Below are positions 1 to 12,822 of a stretch of DNA of 64,000 nucleotides, in pieces. This DNA comes from Streptomyces sp. ISL-12 (GTDB taxonomy: Bacteria; Actinomycetota; Actinomycetes; Streptomycetales; Streptomycetaceae), in assembly GCF_018614415.1 (NCBI RefSeq), contig NZ_JAGGOO010000041.1, positions 21,272 through 85,271 of the forward strand, in the 5' to 3' direction. The notes under the pieces are model-generated. The model worked only from the letters and a program-made list of their open reading frames with translations, had not been told where the DNA came from and did not search any database. Each line of letters starts with the position of its first letter. Positions within the stretch are counted from its first letter, which is position 1. The position numbers were made by a program, and so were the translations under genes.

Positions 1-165
1 GTCCCGCCACCTCCGGCCCGCCCTCCCGGCCGCCACCGCGTCCCGCCACCTCCGGCCCGCCACCCAGCCGCCACAATGTCCCGCCACCCCCGGCCTCGCC
101 GCCCCGGCCGCCACAACGTCCCGCCACCCCAGCCGCCACCGCATCCCGCCACCCCGACCCACCGC
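1..165. repeat. Degenerate C-rich tandem repeat
   Basis: Four to five imperfect copies of a unit of roughly 25 to 40 bp, each beginning with (g/a)tcccgccacc followed by C/G-rich spacer, fill the left edge of the window. The copies start near 1, 41, 78, 118 and 143. They lie just downstream of the minus-strand aldolase gene. No convincing coding frame was seen; it may be intergenic repeat or the edge of a gene outside the window. Confidence 0.6.
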
Positions 166-191
166 CCCGCCCAGCCTCCCGGCTCGCCGCC

Positions 192-863
192 TCAGCCCCG
201 CTGCCCGTAGCCGCGCAGCCGCTCCGCCACCTCCGCGACCTGCTCCTCCGTCAGCAGGGACGGGGTCAGGCCGGGGACGGCGGAGGCGGTCAGCCACAGG
301 CGGCACATCCACTCGAGCTGGGCGGTGCGGTCGTATGCCTGGTCGAGGGAGGAGCCGTACGTGATCGTCCCGTGGTTGCGCAGGAGGCAGCCGGACCGGC
401 CGTCGAGGGCGCGGAGCATGTTCTCGGCCAACTCGTCGGTGCCGTACGTCGCATATGGGGCAACCCGGACGGGTCCGCCGAGGGCCGCGGCCATGTAGTG
501 CACCAGCGGCAGCGCCGGTACGAGGGTGGAGACGGCCGTCGCGTGCACGGCGTGGGTGTGGACGACCGCGCGGGCGTCGGTGTGCCGGTAGACCGCGAGG
601 TGCATGGGCAGTTCGCTGGTCGGGACGAGCGTGCCGAGCACCTGTCGCCCGTCCGGGTCCACGCCGGTGACGTCGTCCGGCGTGAGCCGGTCGTACGGCA
701 CGCCCGAAGGCGTGACCAGCACGGTGTCGCCGACCCGGACCGAGACGTTGCCGGAGGTGCCGACCACCAGTCCGTCGGCGACCGTGCGCCGGGCGGCGGC
801 CACCAGCGCCTCCCAGGCGCGCGCCTCCTCCGGGCGTACACATCTCCCCCGCGGCTCCCGCAC
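192..863 (-). CDS. Class II aldolase/adducin family protein
   Basis: About 223 residues, the usual size of L-fuculose-phosphate-aldolase-like enzymes, which cleave sugar phosphates or dehydrate methylthioribulose phosphate using zinc. Visible family features: GTSGN glycine-rich phosphate loop (about residues 35-39), a candidate catalytic Glu84 in TSELPMH, zinc-ligand histidines in the HTH motif (about 102 and 104) and a third in NHG (about 164). The GTG start at 863 is chosen because GGGAGGAGG lies about 8 nt upstream; the open frame continues further but that part is low-complexity and out of family. Single gene, divergent from the muramidase. The exact substrate cannot be read from sequence. 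Confidence 0.85.
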   Translation of the reverse strand: MREPRGRCVRPEEARAWEALVAAARRTVADGLVVGTSGNVSVRVGDTVLVTPSGVPYDRLTPDDVTGVDPDGRQVLGTLVPTSELPMHLAVYRHTDARAVVHTHAVHATAVSTLVPALPLVHYMAAALGGPVRVAPYATYGTDELAENMLRALDGRSGCLLRNHGTITYGSSLDQAYDRTAQLEWMCRLWLTASAVPGLTPSLLTEEQVAEVAERLRGYGQRG

Positions 864-1119
864 GACCCCGCCTCCTCCCGGGCGTCCCGTACGCCCCAGT
901 GGTCCCGCCGCCGACCGGCGCTGCGGCGATCCTGCCAGGCGGGTCGGCAAGCCGGGGCACTGTAGGGCGGAAGCCGGGCCTCCGGGAGGGGGCGTATCGC
1001 GGCACATCACCCCTGCTTCCCTCTTGGCCGGGGATCGGTGAGCGTTCGATGATCTTCGAGTACGCTCGGGCTGGTTTGTCATGCACGTTGCCATTTTCGG
1101 GGGAATTCCGGGGGGAATC

Positions 1120-1878
1120 ATGGCCCGTGACCACGCCCACCTCATACCGTCCCGCCGCGGCCGGCTGCTCGCGGCCTGCGCCGCCGCGCTCGCCCTCGGC
1201 GGGACCGCGCTCACCGAGGCGCCCGCCTCGGCCGCGACCGGCCGGCCGAAGGGACACGACGTCTCGTCCCACCAGAAGACCGTCGACTTCGGCCGGGCCA
1301 GGGCGAAGGGCGCGACGTTCGCCTACGTCAAGGCCACCGAGTCGCACACCTACCGCAACCCCTACTTCGAGGAGCAGTACGACGGCGCGCGCCGGGCGGG
1401 CCTGATCCGCGGCGCCTACCACTTCGCGCTGCCGCACAGGTCCTCGGGCCGCGCACAGGCGGCGTACTTCGTGCGCCACGGCGGCGGCTGGCGCGCCGAC
1501 GGCCGCACGCTGCCGCCCGCGCTGGACATCGAGTACAACCCGTACGACAAGAACAAGAAGTGCTACGGGCTGAGCAAGGCGCGGATGACGGCCTGGATCG
1601 ACTCGTTCAGCGACGAGGTGAGGCGGCTCACGGGCCGCCGGCCGGTGATCTACACCACCACGCACTGGTGGAAGACGTGCACCGGGAACAGCCGCGCCTT
1701 CGCCGCGGACCACCCCCTGTGGATCGCCCGCCACGACGCGCCGAGCGCGGGTGAACTGCCGGCCGGCTGGGCGTCGTACACGTTCTGGCAGTACGACAAC
1801 GCCGGTCCGCTGCCGGGCGACCAGAACGTGTTCAACGGGTCCCTCGCCCGGCTGAAGACGTTCGCCACGGGCGGCTGA
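1120..1878 (+). CDS. Secreted GH25 lysozyme (N,O-diacetylmuramidase)
   Basis: About 252 residues. An N-terminal signal peptide (RR near residue 11, hydrophobic Ala/Leu core, cleavage near ASAA about residue 39) is followed by one GH25 domain. Typical GH25 landmarks are GHDVSSHQ near the start (Asp about 47) and the ALDIE acid pair (Asp about 136, Glu about 138), then a Trp-rich C-terminal part including FWQYD. Such enzymes cut the beta-1,4 bond between N-acetylmuramic acid and N-acetylglucosamine in peptidoglycan. The ATG at 1120 is preferred over an upstream in-frame ATG at 1081 because a purine-rich GGGGGA lies 5 nt before it. Role in wall turnover or antagonism is inference. Confidence 0.9.
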   Translation: MARDHAHLIPSRRGRLLAACAAALALGGTALTEAPASAATGRPKGHDVSSHQKTVDFGRARAKGATFAYVKATESHTYRNPYFEEQYDGARRAGLIRGAYHFALPHRSSGRAQAAYFVRHGGGWRADGRTLPPALDIEYNPYDKNKKCYGLSKARMTAWIDSFSDEVRRLTGRRPVIYTTTHWWKTCTGNSRAFAADHPLWIARHDAPSAGELPAGWASYTFWQYDNAGPLPGDQNVFNGSLARLKTFATGG

Positions 1879-1941
1879 GGCCGGAGGGGGTGCGGACAGG
1901 GGGCGGTGACTCCGATTCCGGACACCACCGCGCCCCTCCCA

Positions 1942-1974
1942 GTTCATCTTCCGTTCACCCTGGTTACCTACGTT
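1942..1974 (+). promoter_or_regulatory. PHO box (PhoP operator) upstream of pit
   Basis: Two clear adjacent 11-bp direct repeat units, GTTCATCTTCC (1942-1952) and GTTCACCCTGG (1953-1963), followed by a weaker third unit, match the streptomycete PHO-box pattern of 11-nt repeats beginning GTTCA. The site lies 37-69 bp before the pit start codon, so PhoR-PhoP control in response to phosphate is expected. PhoP control of a pit gene is known from Streptomyces coelicolor; the sign of the control here is inferred, not shown. Confidence 0.8.
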
Positions 1975-2010
1975 CGACCAGCCAATGACCTCGAACGATT
2001 GCCTGGGTAA

Positions 2011-3309
2011 ATGGAAAGCTTCTCGCTGATCCTCGCGATTGTGGTGGTGACCGCACTCGCGTTTGATTTCACGAACGGTTTCCACGACACCGCGAACGCG
2101 ATGGCGACGACCATTTCGACCGGTGCGCTCAAGCCCAAGATCGCGGTGGCCATGTCCGCCGTACTGAATCTGGTGGGCGCCTTCCTCTCCGTGGAGGTCG
2201 CCAACACGATCTCCAAGGGTCTCGTCGACGAGACCGGCATCCGTCCCGAGGTCATCTTCGCCGCCCTGGTCGGCGCGATCCTCTGGAATCTGCTGACCTG
2301 GCTGGTCGGGCTGCCGTCCAGCTCCTCGCACGCCCTCATGGGCGGTCTGATCGGCGCCGCGATCGCCTCGGCGGGGGTCGGCGCGGTCCACGGCGACGTC
2401 CTCGTCACCAAGGTGCTGCTCCCGGCGATCGCCGCTCCCGTGGTGGCGGGCATCGCGGCGCTGGTCGCCACCCGGCTGATGTACCGGCTGGGCCGCAAGG
2501 CCGACGGCAAGGCCGCCGACAAGGGCTACCGCGTCGGCCAGATCGCCTCGGCCGGGCTGGTCTCGCTGGCGCACGGCACCAACGACGCGCAGAAGACGAT
2601 GGGCATCATCACCCTCGCCCTGGTGGCGGGCGGCGCCCTCACCCCCGACTCCGACCCGCCCCTGTGGGTCATCCTCTCCGCGGGCCTGGCCATCGCGCTC
2701 GGCACCTACCTCGGCGGCTGGCGGATCATCCGCACCATGGGCAAGGGCCTGACCGACCTCCAGCCGCAGCAGGGCTTCGCCGCCCAGACCAGCGCGGCGA
2801 CGGTCATCCTGGCCTCCTCCCACCTGGGCTTCTCGCTCTCCACCACGCACTCCGTCTCCGGTTCGGTGATGGGCGCCGGCCTCGGCCGCAAGGGCGGTGT
2901 GGTGCGCTGGTCGACGGCGACGCGGATGTTCGTCGCCTGGGGGCTGACGCTGCCGGCCGCGGCCCTGGTCGCCGCGCTCGCCGAGTGGGTCTGCGGACTG
3001 GGCGACTGGGGCACGGCGCTCGTCGCGGTGCTGCTGGTCGCGGCCAGCTTCGCGATCTGGCGGATCTCGCGGCGCGAGGTCGTCGACCACACCAACGTCA
3101 CCGACGCGGAGGGCGGCGTCCCGGAGCCGGCCGGTGTGGTGACCGCCGCGGTGGCCGCCGTGGCGCCGCCCCCGGCGGGCACCCCGGCCGACGGCCTTCC
3201 GGCGACCGAGGGGCTCGCGGTGACCGACGGGCTCTCGGCCACCATCCCGGCCCAGCCGTCCGAGGCCCCCGACGCCCCGGCCGCCCGTTCGGCCGCCACC
3301 CCCGTCTGA
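2011..3309 (+). CDS. pit: Low-affinity inorganic phosphate transporter, PiT family
   Basis: A 432-residue polytopic membrane protein with the two PiT (PHO-4) signature halves: FDFTNGFHDTANA near the N-terminus and SLAHGTNDAQKTMG near residue 190. Both belong to the repeated GxND motifs that bind phosphate in metal-phosphate/H+ symporters. The C-terminal about 80 residues are Ala/Pro-rich and look like a cytoplasmic disordered tail. The start ATG at 2011 has a weak ribosome site. A PHO box lies directly upstream, and a small membrane protein gene follows after 55 bp, as in other streptomycetes. Confidence 0.95.
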   Translation: MESFSLILAIVVVTALAFDFTNGFHDTANAMATTISTGALKPKIAVAMSAVLNLVGAFLSVEVANTISKGLVDETGIRPEVIFAALVGAILWNLLTWLVGLPSSSSHALMGGLIGAAIASAGVGAVHGDVLVTKVLLPAIAAPVVAGIAALVATRLMYRLGRKADGKAADKGYRVGQIASAGLVSLAHGTNDAQKTMGIITLALVAGGALTPDSDPPLWVILSAGLAIALGTYLGGWRIIRTMGKGLTDLQPQQGFAAQTSAATVILASSHLGFSLSTTHSVSGSVMGAGLGRKGGVVRWSTATRMFVAWGLTLPAAALVAALAEWVCGLGDWGTALVAVLLVAASFAIWRISRREVVDHTNVTDAEGGVPEPAGVVTAAVAAVAPPPAGTPADGLPATEGLAVTDGLSATIPAQPSEAPDAPAARSAATPV

Positions 3310-3320
3310 TCCGGTCCCGT

Positions 3321-3354
3321 CCGGACATCAGGAGAAAACCGGACATCAGGAGAA
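3321..3354 (+). repeat. 16-bp direct repeat carrying duplicated Shine-Dalgarno
   Basis: CCGGACATCAGGAGAA occurs twice, at 3321-3336 and 3339-3354, in the gap between pit and the small membrane protein gene. Each copy holds an AGGAGA Shine-Dalgarno-like core; the second is the plausible ribosome site for the GTG/ATG region at 3365. Confidence 0.8.
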
Positions 3355-3364
3355 GAGAAGCACG

Positions 3365-3586
3365 ATGAAGATCGACTGGGCAGCCCTCGGCTCCGTCTTC
3401 GGGGTCGGCCTCGTGGCCACCGTCGCCCTGGTGGCCCTGTTCACCCTCGGCATCGCCGGCCTGTCCCGCCAGGAGCGGGCCGCGGAGCGGGGCGGCTCCG
3501 CGGGCCTCGCGGTCACCGGCGCGTACGTCTGCTTCGCGGCGTGCGCGGCGGCGGTGGCGTACGGGATCTATCTGATCGTGGCCTGA
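3365..3586 (+). CDS. Small membrane protein linked to PiT transporter
   Basis: A 73-residue protein with two predicted membrane segments, about residues 10-32 and 50-71, separated by a short charged loop (RQERAAERGG). It follows pit by 55 bp, has a good AGGAGAAGAG ribosome site and ends just before a strong hairpin, so it is likely co-transcribed with pit under PhoP control. No catalytic motif is seen. Its constant association with pit in streptomycetes suggests an accessory role, but function is unknown. Confidence 0.8.
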   Translation: MKIDWAALGSVFGVGLVATVALVALFTLGIAGLSRQERAAERGGSAGLAVTGAYVCFAACAAAVAYGIYLIVA

Positions 3587-3611
3587 CGCGCCCTCCCCCG
3601 CCTCCCTTGTC

Positions 3612-3654
3612 GCCGCCCTGCCGGGCGCCCTACGGGTGCTTCCGGCAGGGCGGC
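3612..3654 (+). terminator. Strong hairpin terminator of the pit operon
   Basis: A perfect 13-bp stem (3612-3624 with 3642-3654, arm GCCGCCCTGCCGG) encloses a 17-nt loop that can itself pair (gcgccc with gggtgc). It is followed by TTCGCG and lies 26 bp after the small membrane gene stop, fitting a GC-rich streptomycete terminator. Confidence 0.75.
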
Positions 3655-3834
3655 TTCGCGTCCGCGCCCCGCGCATAAAGGACATGGCGGGCGGGCGGAC
3701 CGGGGCATCTCCAGCCGGAACGGCGCATGCCGCCCGAGGGAGCGGTTTCCCGGCAAGCCGCTCCCGTGGACCGCGCGGCGTGGCAGCGGTCCCCTCCGCG
3801 GTGTGGGCCTCAGCACACTCCCCCCGTGCAGGTC

Positions 3835-4010
3835 AACGGCAAGTTGACGGGCGTTCTCGGCCCGTGGTGGACTTCCGGGGCCATGTACGGCGGCAGGAGA
3901 GGAAGCCCGGTGCGAATCCGGCGCGGTCCCGCCACTGTGACCGGGGAGCACTCCCCGGGAGTCAGGAACTCTCACCGCCGGTCTCGTCGAACCAGGGCGT
4001 GGACACCCTG
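3835..4010 (+). ncRNA. Cobalamin riboswitch (AdoCbl class)
   Basis: The conserved core is plainly visible: GGAAGCCCGGTGCGAATCC at 3901-3919, the B12-box region GCGGTCCCGCCACTGTGA at 3923-3940, and the downstream GAGTCAGGAACTC element at 3958-3970. The element sits on the + strand about 85 bp before cobD and would repress the cob operon when adenosylcobalamin is abundant. The outer boundaries are approximate. No clear intrinsic terminator follows the aptamer, so control by ribosome-site masking is more likely. Confidence 0.93.
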
Positions 4011-4027
4011 AGTGAGGACATAACGCG

Positions 4028-4087
4028 ATGCTCGGCTGCCGTTCGGAACGCAGGCCCGGTTCCCCCTCCCCCCGTGTGACCGGCTGA
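4028..4087 (+). other. Possible 19-codon leader ORF between riboswitch and cobD
   Basis: ATG at 4028 with GAGG about 10 nt upstream opens a 19-codon frame (starts MLGCRSERR) ending at TGA 4085-4087, 6 nt before the GTG of cobD and in the same frame. The cobD start itself has a poor ribosome site, so translational coupling is possible. Coding status is unproven. Confidence 0.35.
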
Positions 4088-4093
4088 GCTCCC

Positions 4094-5050
4094 GTGCGTG
4101 CCGGACGCGTCTTCGCGTACGGCGCCGCCGCCGGCCTCCTCGGTGACCTGCTCCTCGGCGACCCCCGCCGCGGGCATCCGGTCGCCGTGTTCGGCCGCGC
4201 CGCCGGTGCCGTGGAACAACTGCTGTGGCGTGACCACCGGGGCCTGGGCGCCCTGCACACCGCCGTGTGCGCCGGTGGCGCCGTCGCCCTCGGCGCCGTG
4301 GCCGCCCGTGCCGTACGCCCCTGCCCCGCCGCCTCCGTCGCGCTGACCGGCGCCGCCACCTGGGCCGTGGTCGGCGGGACCTCGCTGGCGCGGGAGGCGT
4401 CCGCGATCGGGCGGGCGCTGGAGGCCGGGGACGTGGCAGGGGCGCGGGCCCGGCTGCCGCACCTGTGCGGGCGGGACCCGCAGGCCCTGGACGCCGACGG
4501 GATCGCCCGGGCGGTGGTGGAGTCCGTCGCCGAGAACACCTCCGACGCGGTGGTGGGCGCCCTGGTGTGGGGCGCCGTGGCCGGGGTCCCCGGGCTGCTC
4601 GGCTTCCGTGCCGTCAACACCCTCGACGCCATGGTCGGGCACAAGTCGCCCCGCTACCGGCGCTACGGCTGGGCCTCGGCCCGGCTCGACGACGTCGCCG
4701 GCTGGCCGGGCGCCCGGCTGACCGCCGTACTGGCCACGGCGGCCGGAGGCGACCCGCGGGGTGCCGTACGGGCCTGGCGGGCCGACGCCGGCCGGCACCC
4801 GAGCCCCAACGCCGGGCCGGTCGAGGCGTCCTTCGCGGGCGCCCTCGGGGTGCGGCTGGGCGGGACGCTGTCCTACGGCGGCCGGGTGGAGCACCGGCCC
4901 GTCCTCAACGGAGCCGAAGGACGCGCCGTGCGGGTCGCCGACATCGACCGGGCGGTACGGCTGTCCCGGCGCGTGAGCTGGCTCGCGCTGGGCGTGTGCG
5001 CGGGCGCACGGATCGTGGGAGCGCGACTGAGGAAAGGACGTACGGCATGA
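4094..5050 (+). CDS. cobD: Adenosylcobinamide-phosphate synthase CobD/CbiB
   Basis: A 318-residue integral membrane protein of the CobD/CbiB family, which attaches (R)-1-amino-2-propanol or its phosphate to adenosylcobyric acid. Family hallmarks include the early [16 protein letters not shown] motif, a central [11 protein letters not shown] segment, [14 protein letters not shown] and the [17 protein letters not shown] region. It starts at GTG 4094 behind the cobalamin riboswitch and its TGA overlaps the cobQ ATG by 4 bp, so it is the first gene of the cob operon. Confidence 0.94.
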   Translation: MRAGRVFAYGAAAGLLGDLLLGDPRRGHPVAVFGRAAGAVEQLLWRDHRGLGALHTAVCAGGAVALGAVAARAVRPCPAASVALTGAATWAVVGGTSLAREASAIGRALEAGDVAGARARLPHLCGRDPQALDADGIARAVVESVAENTSDAVVGALVWGAVAGVPGLLGFRAVNTLDAMVGHKSPRYRRYGWASARLDDVAGWPGARLTAVLATAAGGDPRGAVRAWRADAGRHPSPNAGPVEASFAGALGVRLGGTLSYGGRVEHRPVLNGAEGRAVRVADIDRAVRLSRRVSWLALGVCAGARIVGARLRKGRTA

Positions 5051-6551
5051 ACGGCGGTCTGCTCGTCGCCGGTACCACCTCCGACGCCGGGAAGAGCGTC
5101 GTGACCGCCGGGATCTGCCGGTGGCTGGTGCGGCAGGGCGTGAAGGTGGCGCCGTTCAAGGCGCAGAACATGTCCCTCAACTCGTTCGTGACGCGGGAGG
5201 GCGCCGAGATCGGGCGGGCGCAGGCCATGCAGGCGCAGGCGTGCCGCGTGGAGCCGACCGCGCTGATGAACCCCGTCCTGCTGAAGCCGGGCGGCGAGCA
5301 GAGCAGCCAGGTGGTGCTGCTGGGCAAGCCGGTCGGCGAGATGAGCGCCCGCGGCTACCACGGCGGGCGGCAGCAGCGGCTGCTCGGCACCGTGCTGGAG
5401 TGCCTGGCCGAGCTGCGGGGCACGTATGACGCGGTGATCTGTGAGGGGGCGGGCAGTCCGGCCGAGATCAACCTGCGCCGGACCGACATCGTGAACATGG
5501 GCATCGCCCGGGGTGCCGGGCTGCCGGTGCTGGTGGTCGGGGACATCGACCGGGGCGGTGTCTTCGCCTCCTTCTTCGGCACCGTCGCGCTGCTGGCGCC
5601 CGAGGACCAGGCGCTGGTCGCCGGGTTCCTGGTGAACAAGTTCCGGGGCGACGTCTCGCTGCTGGAGCCGGGGCTGGAGATGCTGCGCGGGCTCACCGGG
5701 CGGCCGGCGTACGGCGTGCTGCCGTACCGGCACGGGCTCGGCATCGACGAGGAGGACGGGATGGCGGTGTCGCTGCGCGGCGCCGTCCGGGAGTCCCGGG
5801 TCACCGCCCCCGTCGGCGAGGACGTGCTGCGGGTCGCCGTCTGCGCGGTCCCCCTCATGTCCAACTTCACGGACGTGGACGCGCTGGCCGCCGAGCCGGG
5901 CGTCGTGGTGCGGTTCGTGGACCGGCCGGAGGAGCTGGCCGACGCGGACCTCGTCGTCGTGCCGGGGACGCGGGGGACGGTCAGGGCGCTCCAGTGGCTG
6001 CGGGAGCGGGGGCTGGCGGACGCTCTGCGGCGCCGGGCCGCCGAAGGACGGCCGGTGCTCGGTGTCTGCGGCGGGTTCCAGCTCCTCGGCGAGCACATCG
6101 AGGACGACGTCGAGTCGCGCGCCGGGCACGTCGACGGGCTCGGAGTGCTGCCCGTGCGGGTGCGGTTCGCCCGCGAGAAGACCCTCACCCGGCCGGTGGG
6201 CGAGGCCCTCGGCGAGCACGTCGAGGGGTACGAGATCCACCACGGAGTCGCCTCCGTGAAGGGTGGCGAGCCCTTCCTGGACGGCTGCCGGGTCGGGCAG
6301 ACCTGGGGCACGCACTGGCACGGTTCCCTGGAGTCGGACGCGTTCCGGCGGGCGTTCCTGCGCGAGGTGGCCGCCGCCGCGGGCCGCCGCTTCGTACCGG
6401 CCCCCGACACCTCGTTCGCCGCGCTGCGCGAGGAGCAGCTCGACCGGCTCGGCGACCTGATCGAACAGCACGCGGACACGGACGCGCTGTGGCGGCTCAT
6501 CGAGTCCGGCGCGCCACAAGGACTGCCTTTCATTCCACCGGGAGCGCCCGT

Positions 6552-6555
<4 letters not shown>
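5047..6555 (+). CDS. cobQ: Cobyric acid synthase CobQ
   Basis: 502 residues. It amidates adenosylcobyrinic acid a,c-diamide at positions b, d, e and g using glutamine and ATP. The N-terminal dethiobiotin-synthetase-like ATPase domain has [14 protein letters not shown]; the C-terminal class I glutamine amidotransferase domain has the nucleophile Cys in [12 protein letters not shown] and a catalytic His in YEIHHGV. The ATG at 5047 overlaps the cobD stop (ATGA) and has AGGAAAGGA upstream. Its stop overlaps the cobN start in the same manner. Confidence 0.96.
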
Positions 6556-10204
<3,649 letters not shown>

Positions 10205-10208
<4 letters not shown>

Positions 10209-12214
10209 CCACGACCCCGTTCCCGTTCACGGCCGTCGTCGGCCAGGACGACCTGCGCCTCGCGCTGCTGCTGAACGCCGTGTCCCCGGCGGTCGGCGGA
10301 GTGCTGGTGCGCGGCGAGAAGGGCACCGCCAAGTCCACGGCCGTGCGGGCGCTGGCGGCGCTGATGCCGGGGGTGGACGTCGTCTCCGGGTGCCGTTTCT
10401 CCTGTGACCCCGACTCCCCCGACCCGGCCTGCCCGGACGGGCCGCACCAGCCGGGGGCGTTCGAGCCGCGGCCGGCGCGGATGGTGGAGCTGCCGGTCGG
10501 GGCCTCCGAGGACCGGCTGGTCGGCGCGCTGGACATCGAGCGGGCGCTCTCGGAGGGCGTGAAGGCGTTCGAGCCGGGGCTGCTGGCCGACGCGCACCGG
10601 GGAATCCTGTACGTCGACGAGGTCAACCTGCTCCACGACCACCTGGTCGACCTGCTGCTGGACGCGGCGGCGATGGGCGCCTCCTACGTCGAGCGCGAGG
10701 GCGTCTCCGTGCGGCACGCCGCGCGGTTCCTGCTGGTCGGGACCATGAATCCGGAGGAGGGCGAGCTGCGGCCGCAGCTCCTCGACCGGTTCGGGCTGAC
10801 CGTCGAGGTCGCCGCCTCCCGCGAGCCCGACCAGCGGGTGGAGGTCGTCCGGCGGCGGCTCGCCTACGACGACGACCCCGACGGTTTCGCGGCCCGCTGG
10901 GCCGACGAGGAGGCCGCCGTACGGGCGCGGATCGCGGCGGCGCGGGAGCTGCTGCCGTCGGTGCGGCTCGGGGACGGGGCGCTGCGGCAGATCGCGGCGA
11001 CCTGTGCGGCGTTCGAGGTGGACGGGATGCGGGCCGACATCGTGATGGCGCGCACGGCGACCGCGCTGGCGGCGTGGGCGGGGCGGACCGAGGTGCTGGC
11101 GGAGGACGTGCGGCAGGCCGCGCTGCTGGCCCTGCCGCACCGGCGGCGGCGCAATCCGTTCGACGCGCCGGGGCTGGACGAGGACAAGCTCGACGAGACG
11201 TTGCAGGAGTTCGGGGACCAGGACCAGGGCGACGGGGACGACGATCCCGACGGGCCCGGCGGTCCGGGCGGGGGCGGTGGGCAGCCGGCTCCCGAGGACG
11301 ACGGTCCGCAGGGCGGTGACACCGCCGCGCGGCCCGAGGCCGGGGAGGGCGGCGAGCCGCAGCCGTCCGGTGGCGGAGCCGGCGAGCAGCAGCCCGCGCG
11401 GGCCGCGGAGCCGTTCCGTACCAAGGTGCTGAGCGTGCCGGGGCTGGGCGAGGGTGCCGCCGGGCGGCGTTCGCGCGCGCGGACCGAGCACGGGCGGACC
11501 ACCGGGGCCCGGCGGCCCCGGGGCGCGCTGACCAAGCTGCACCTGGCCGCGACCGTGCAGGCCGCGGCGCCGCACCAGCGGGCGCGCGGCCGGTCGGGGC
11601 CGGGGCTGGTGATCCGGCGGGACGACCTGCGGCAGGCGACGCGGGAGGGCCGTGAGGGCAACCTCGTGCTGTTCGTGGTGGACGCCTCCGGGTCGATGGC
11701 CGCGCGGCAGCGGATGAGCGCCGTGAAGGGGGCCGTGCTGTCGCTGCTGCTCGACGCCTACCAGCGGCGGGACAAGGTGGGGCTGGTGACCTTCCGGGGA
11801 ACGGCGGCCGACGTCGCGCTGCCGCCGACCTCGTCGGTGGACGCGGCGGCGGCCCGTCTGGAGTCGCTGCCCACGGGCGGGCGCACGCCGCTCGCGGCCG
11901 GGCTGCTGCGCGCCCACGAGGTGCTGCGCGTGGAGCGGCTGCGGGACCCGGCGCGGCGGGCGCTGGTCGTGGTGGTGACCGACGGACGGGCGACCGGTGG
12001 TCCGGAGCCGGTGGCGCTGGCCGGGCGGGCGGCGCGGCTGTTCGCGGCCGACGGCGTCGCCTCCGTGGTCGTGGACTGCGAGGCGGGGCCGGTGCGGCTG
12101 GGGCTCGCCGGGCAGCTCGCGGGCGAGCTGGGCGGTACCGCCGTGACGCTGGACGAGCTGCGGGCGGACTCGATCGCCGGGCTGGTCAAGGACGTGCAGA
12201 GGAGGGCGGCCTGA
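10205..12214 (+). CDS. ChlI/ChlD-type fused AAA+ and VWA subunit of cobaltochelatase
   Basis: 669 residues. The N-terminal AAA+ domain (about 1-320) has Walker [10 protein letters not shown] and Walker [11 protein letters not shown]. An acidic Asp/Gly/Pro-rich linker (about 335-400) follows, then a von Willebrand A domain with the MIDAS motif DASGS and TDGRATGG. This joins the ChlI and ChlD roles in one chain; in actinobacteria it takes the place of CobS and CobT as partner of CobN. GTG start overlaps the cobN stop (GTGA) and the stop overlaps cobO (TGATG). Confidence 0.92.
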
Positions 12215-12822
12215 TGCCGCAGGGACAGCCGAGTGTGATTCCGGACGACGGTCTGACGACCCGTCAGCGGCGCAACCGGCCGCTGGTCGTCGTGCACACC
12301 GGGATCGGCAAGGGGAAGTCGACCGCCGCCTTCGGGCTGGCGCTGCGGGCCTGGAACCAGGGGTGGCCGATCGGGGTGTTCCAGTTCGTCAAGTCGGCGA
12401 AGTGGAAGGTCGGCGAGGAGAACGCGCTGCGGGTGCTGGGCGCCAGCGGCGAGGGCGGCTCCGTGGACTGGCACAAGATGGGCGAGGGCTGGTCCTGGGT
12501 CCAGCGTGACACGCACGGCGACAATGCGACCAACGAGGAGAAGGCCCGCGAGGGCTGGGAGCAGGTCAAGCGGGACCTGGCCGCCGAGACGTACAAGCTG
12601 TACGTGCTCGACGAGTTCGCCTACCCGATGCACTGGGGGTGGGTGGACACCGACGAGGTGGTGCAGGTGCTGCGGGACCGGCCCGGTACCCAGCATGTCG
12701 TGATCACCGGGCGGAACGCGCCGGAGAAGCTCGTGGAGTTCGCGGACCTGGTCACCGACATGTCCAAGGTCAAGCATCCGATGGACGCCGGGCAGAAGGG
12801 GCAGAGGGGCATCGAGTGGTGA
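12214..12822 (+). CDS. cobO: Corrinoid adenosyltransferase CobO
   Basis: 202 residues, CobO/BtuR/CobA type. It transfers the adenosyl group of ATP to reduced corrinoid, giving the adenosyl form used by later steps. The P-loop HTGIGKGKSTAAFG lies near residue 30, and YVLDEFAYPMHWGW and the ITGRNAPEKLVE segment are typical of the family. It begins on the last base of the upstream stop codon (TGATG) and its own stop is shared with the start of cobB (GTGA). Confidence 0.95.
   Translation: MPQGQPSVIPDDGLTTRQRRNRPLVVVHTGIGKGKSTAAFGLALRAWNQGWPIGVFQFVKSAKWKVGEENALRVLGASGEGGSVDWHKMGEGWSWVQRDTHGDNATNEEKAREGWEQVKRDLAAETYKLYVLDEFAYPMHWGWVDTDEVVQVLRDRPGTQHVVITGRNAPEKLVEFADLVTDMSKVKHPMDAGQKGQRGIEW

Noticed and set aside
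864..1119. Possible c-di-AMP riboswitch before the GH25 muramidase
   Set aside because: Such riboswitches precede some wall hydrolases in actinobacteria, but I could not find the conserved core in this gap.
3636..4079. Open frames running through the riboswitch region
   Set aside because: They cross the conserved cobalamin riboswitch core and have no protein-like features; only the 19-codon leader ORF is kept as a low-confidence candidate.
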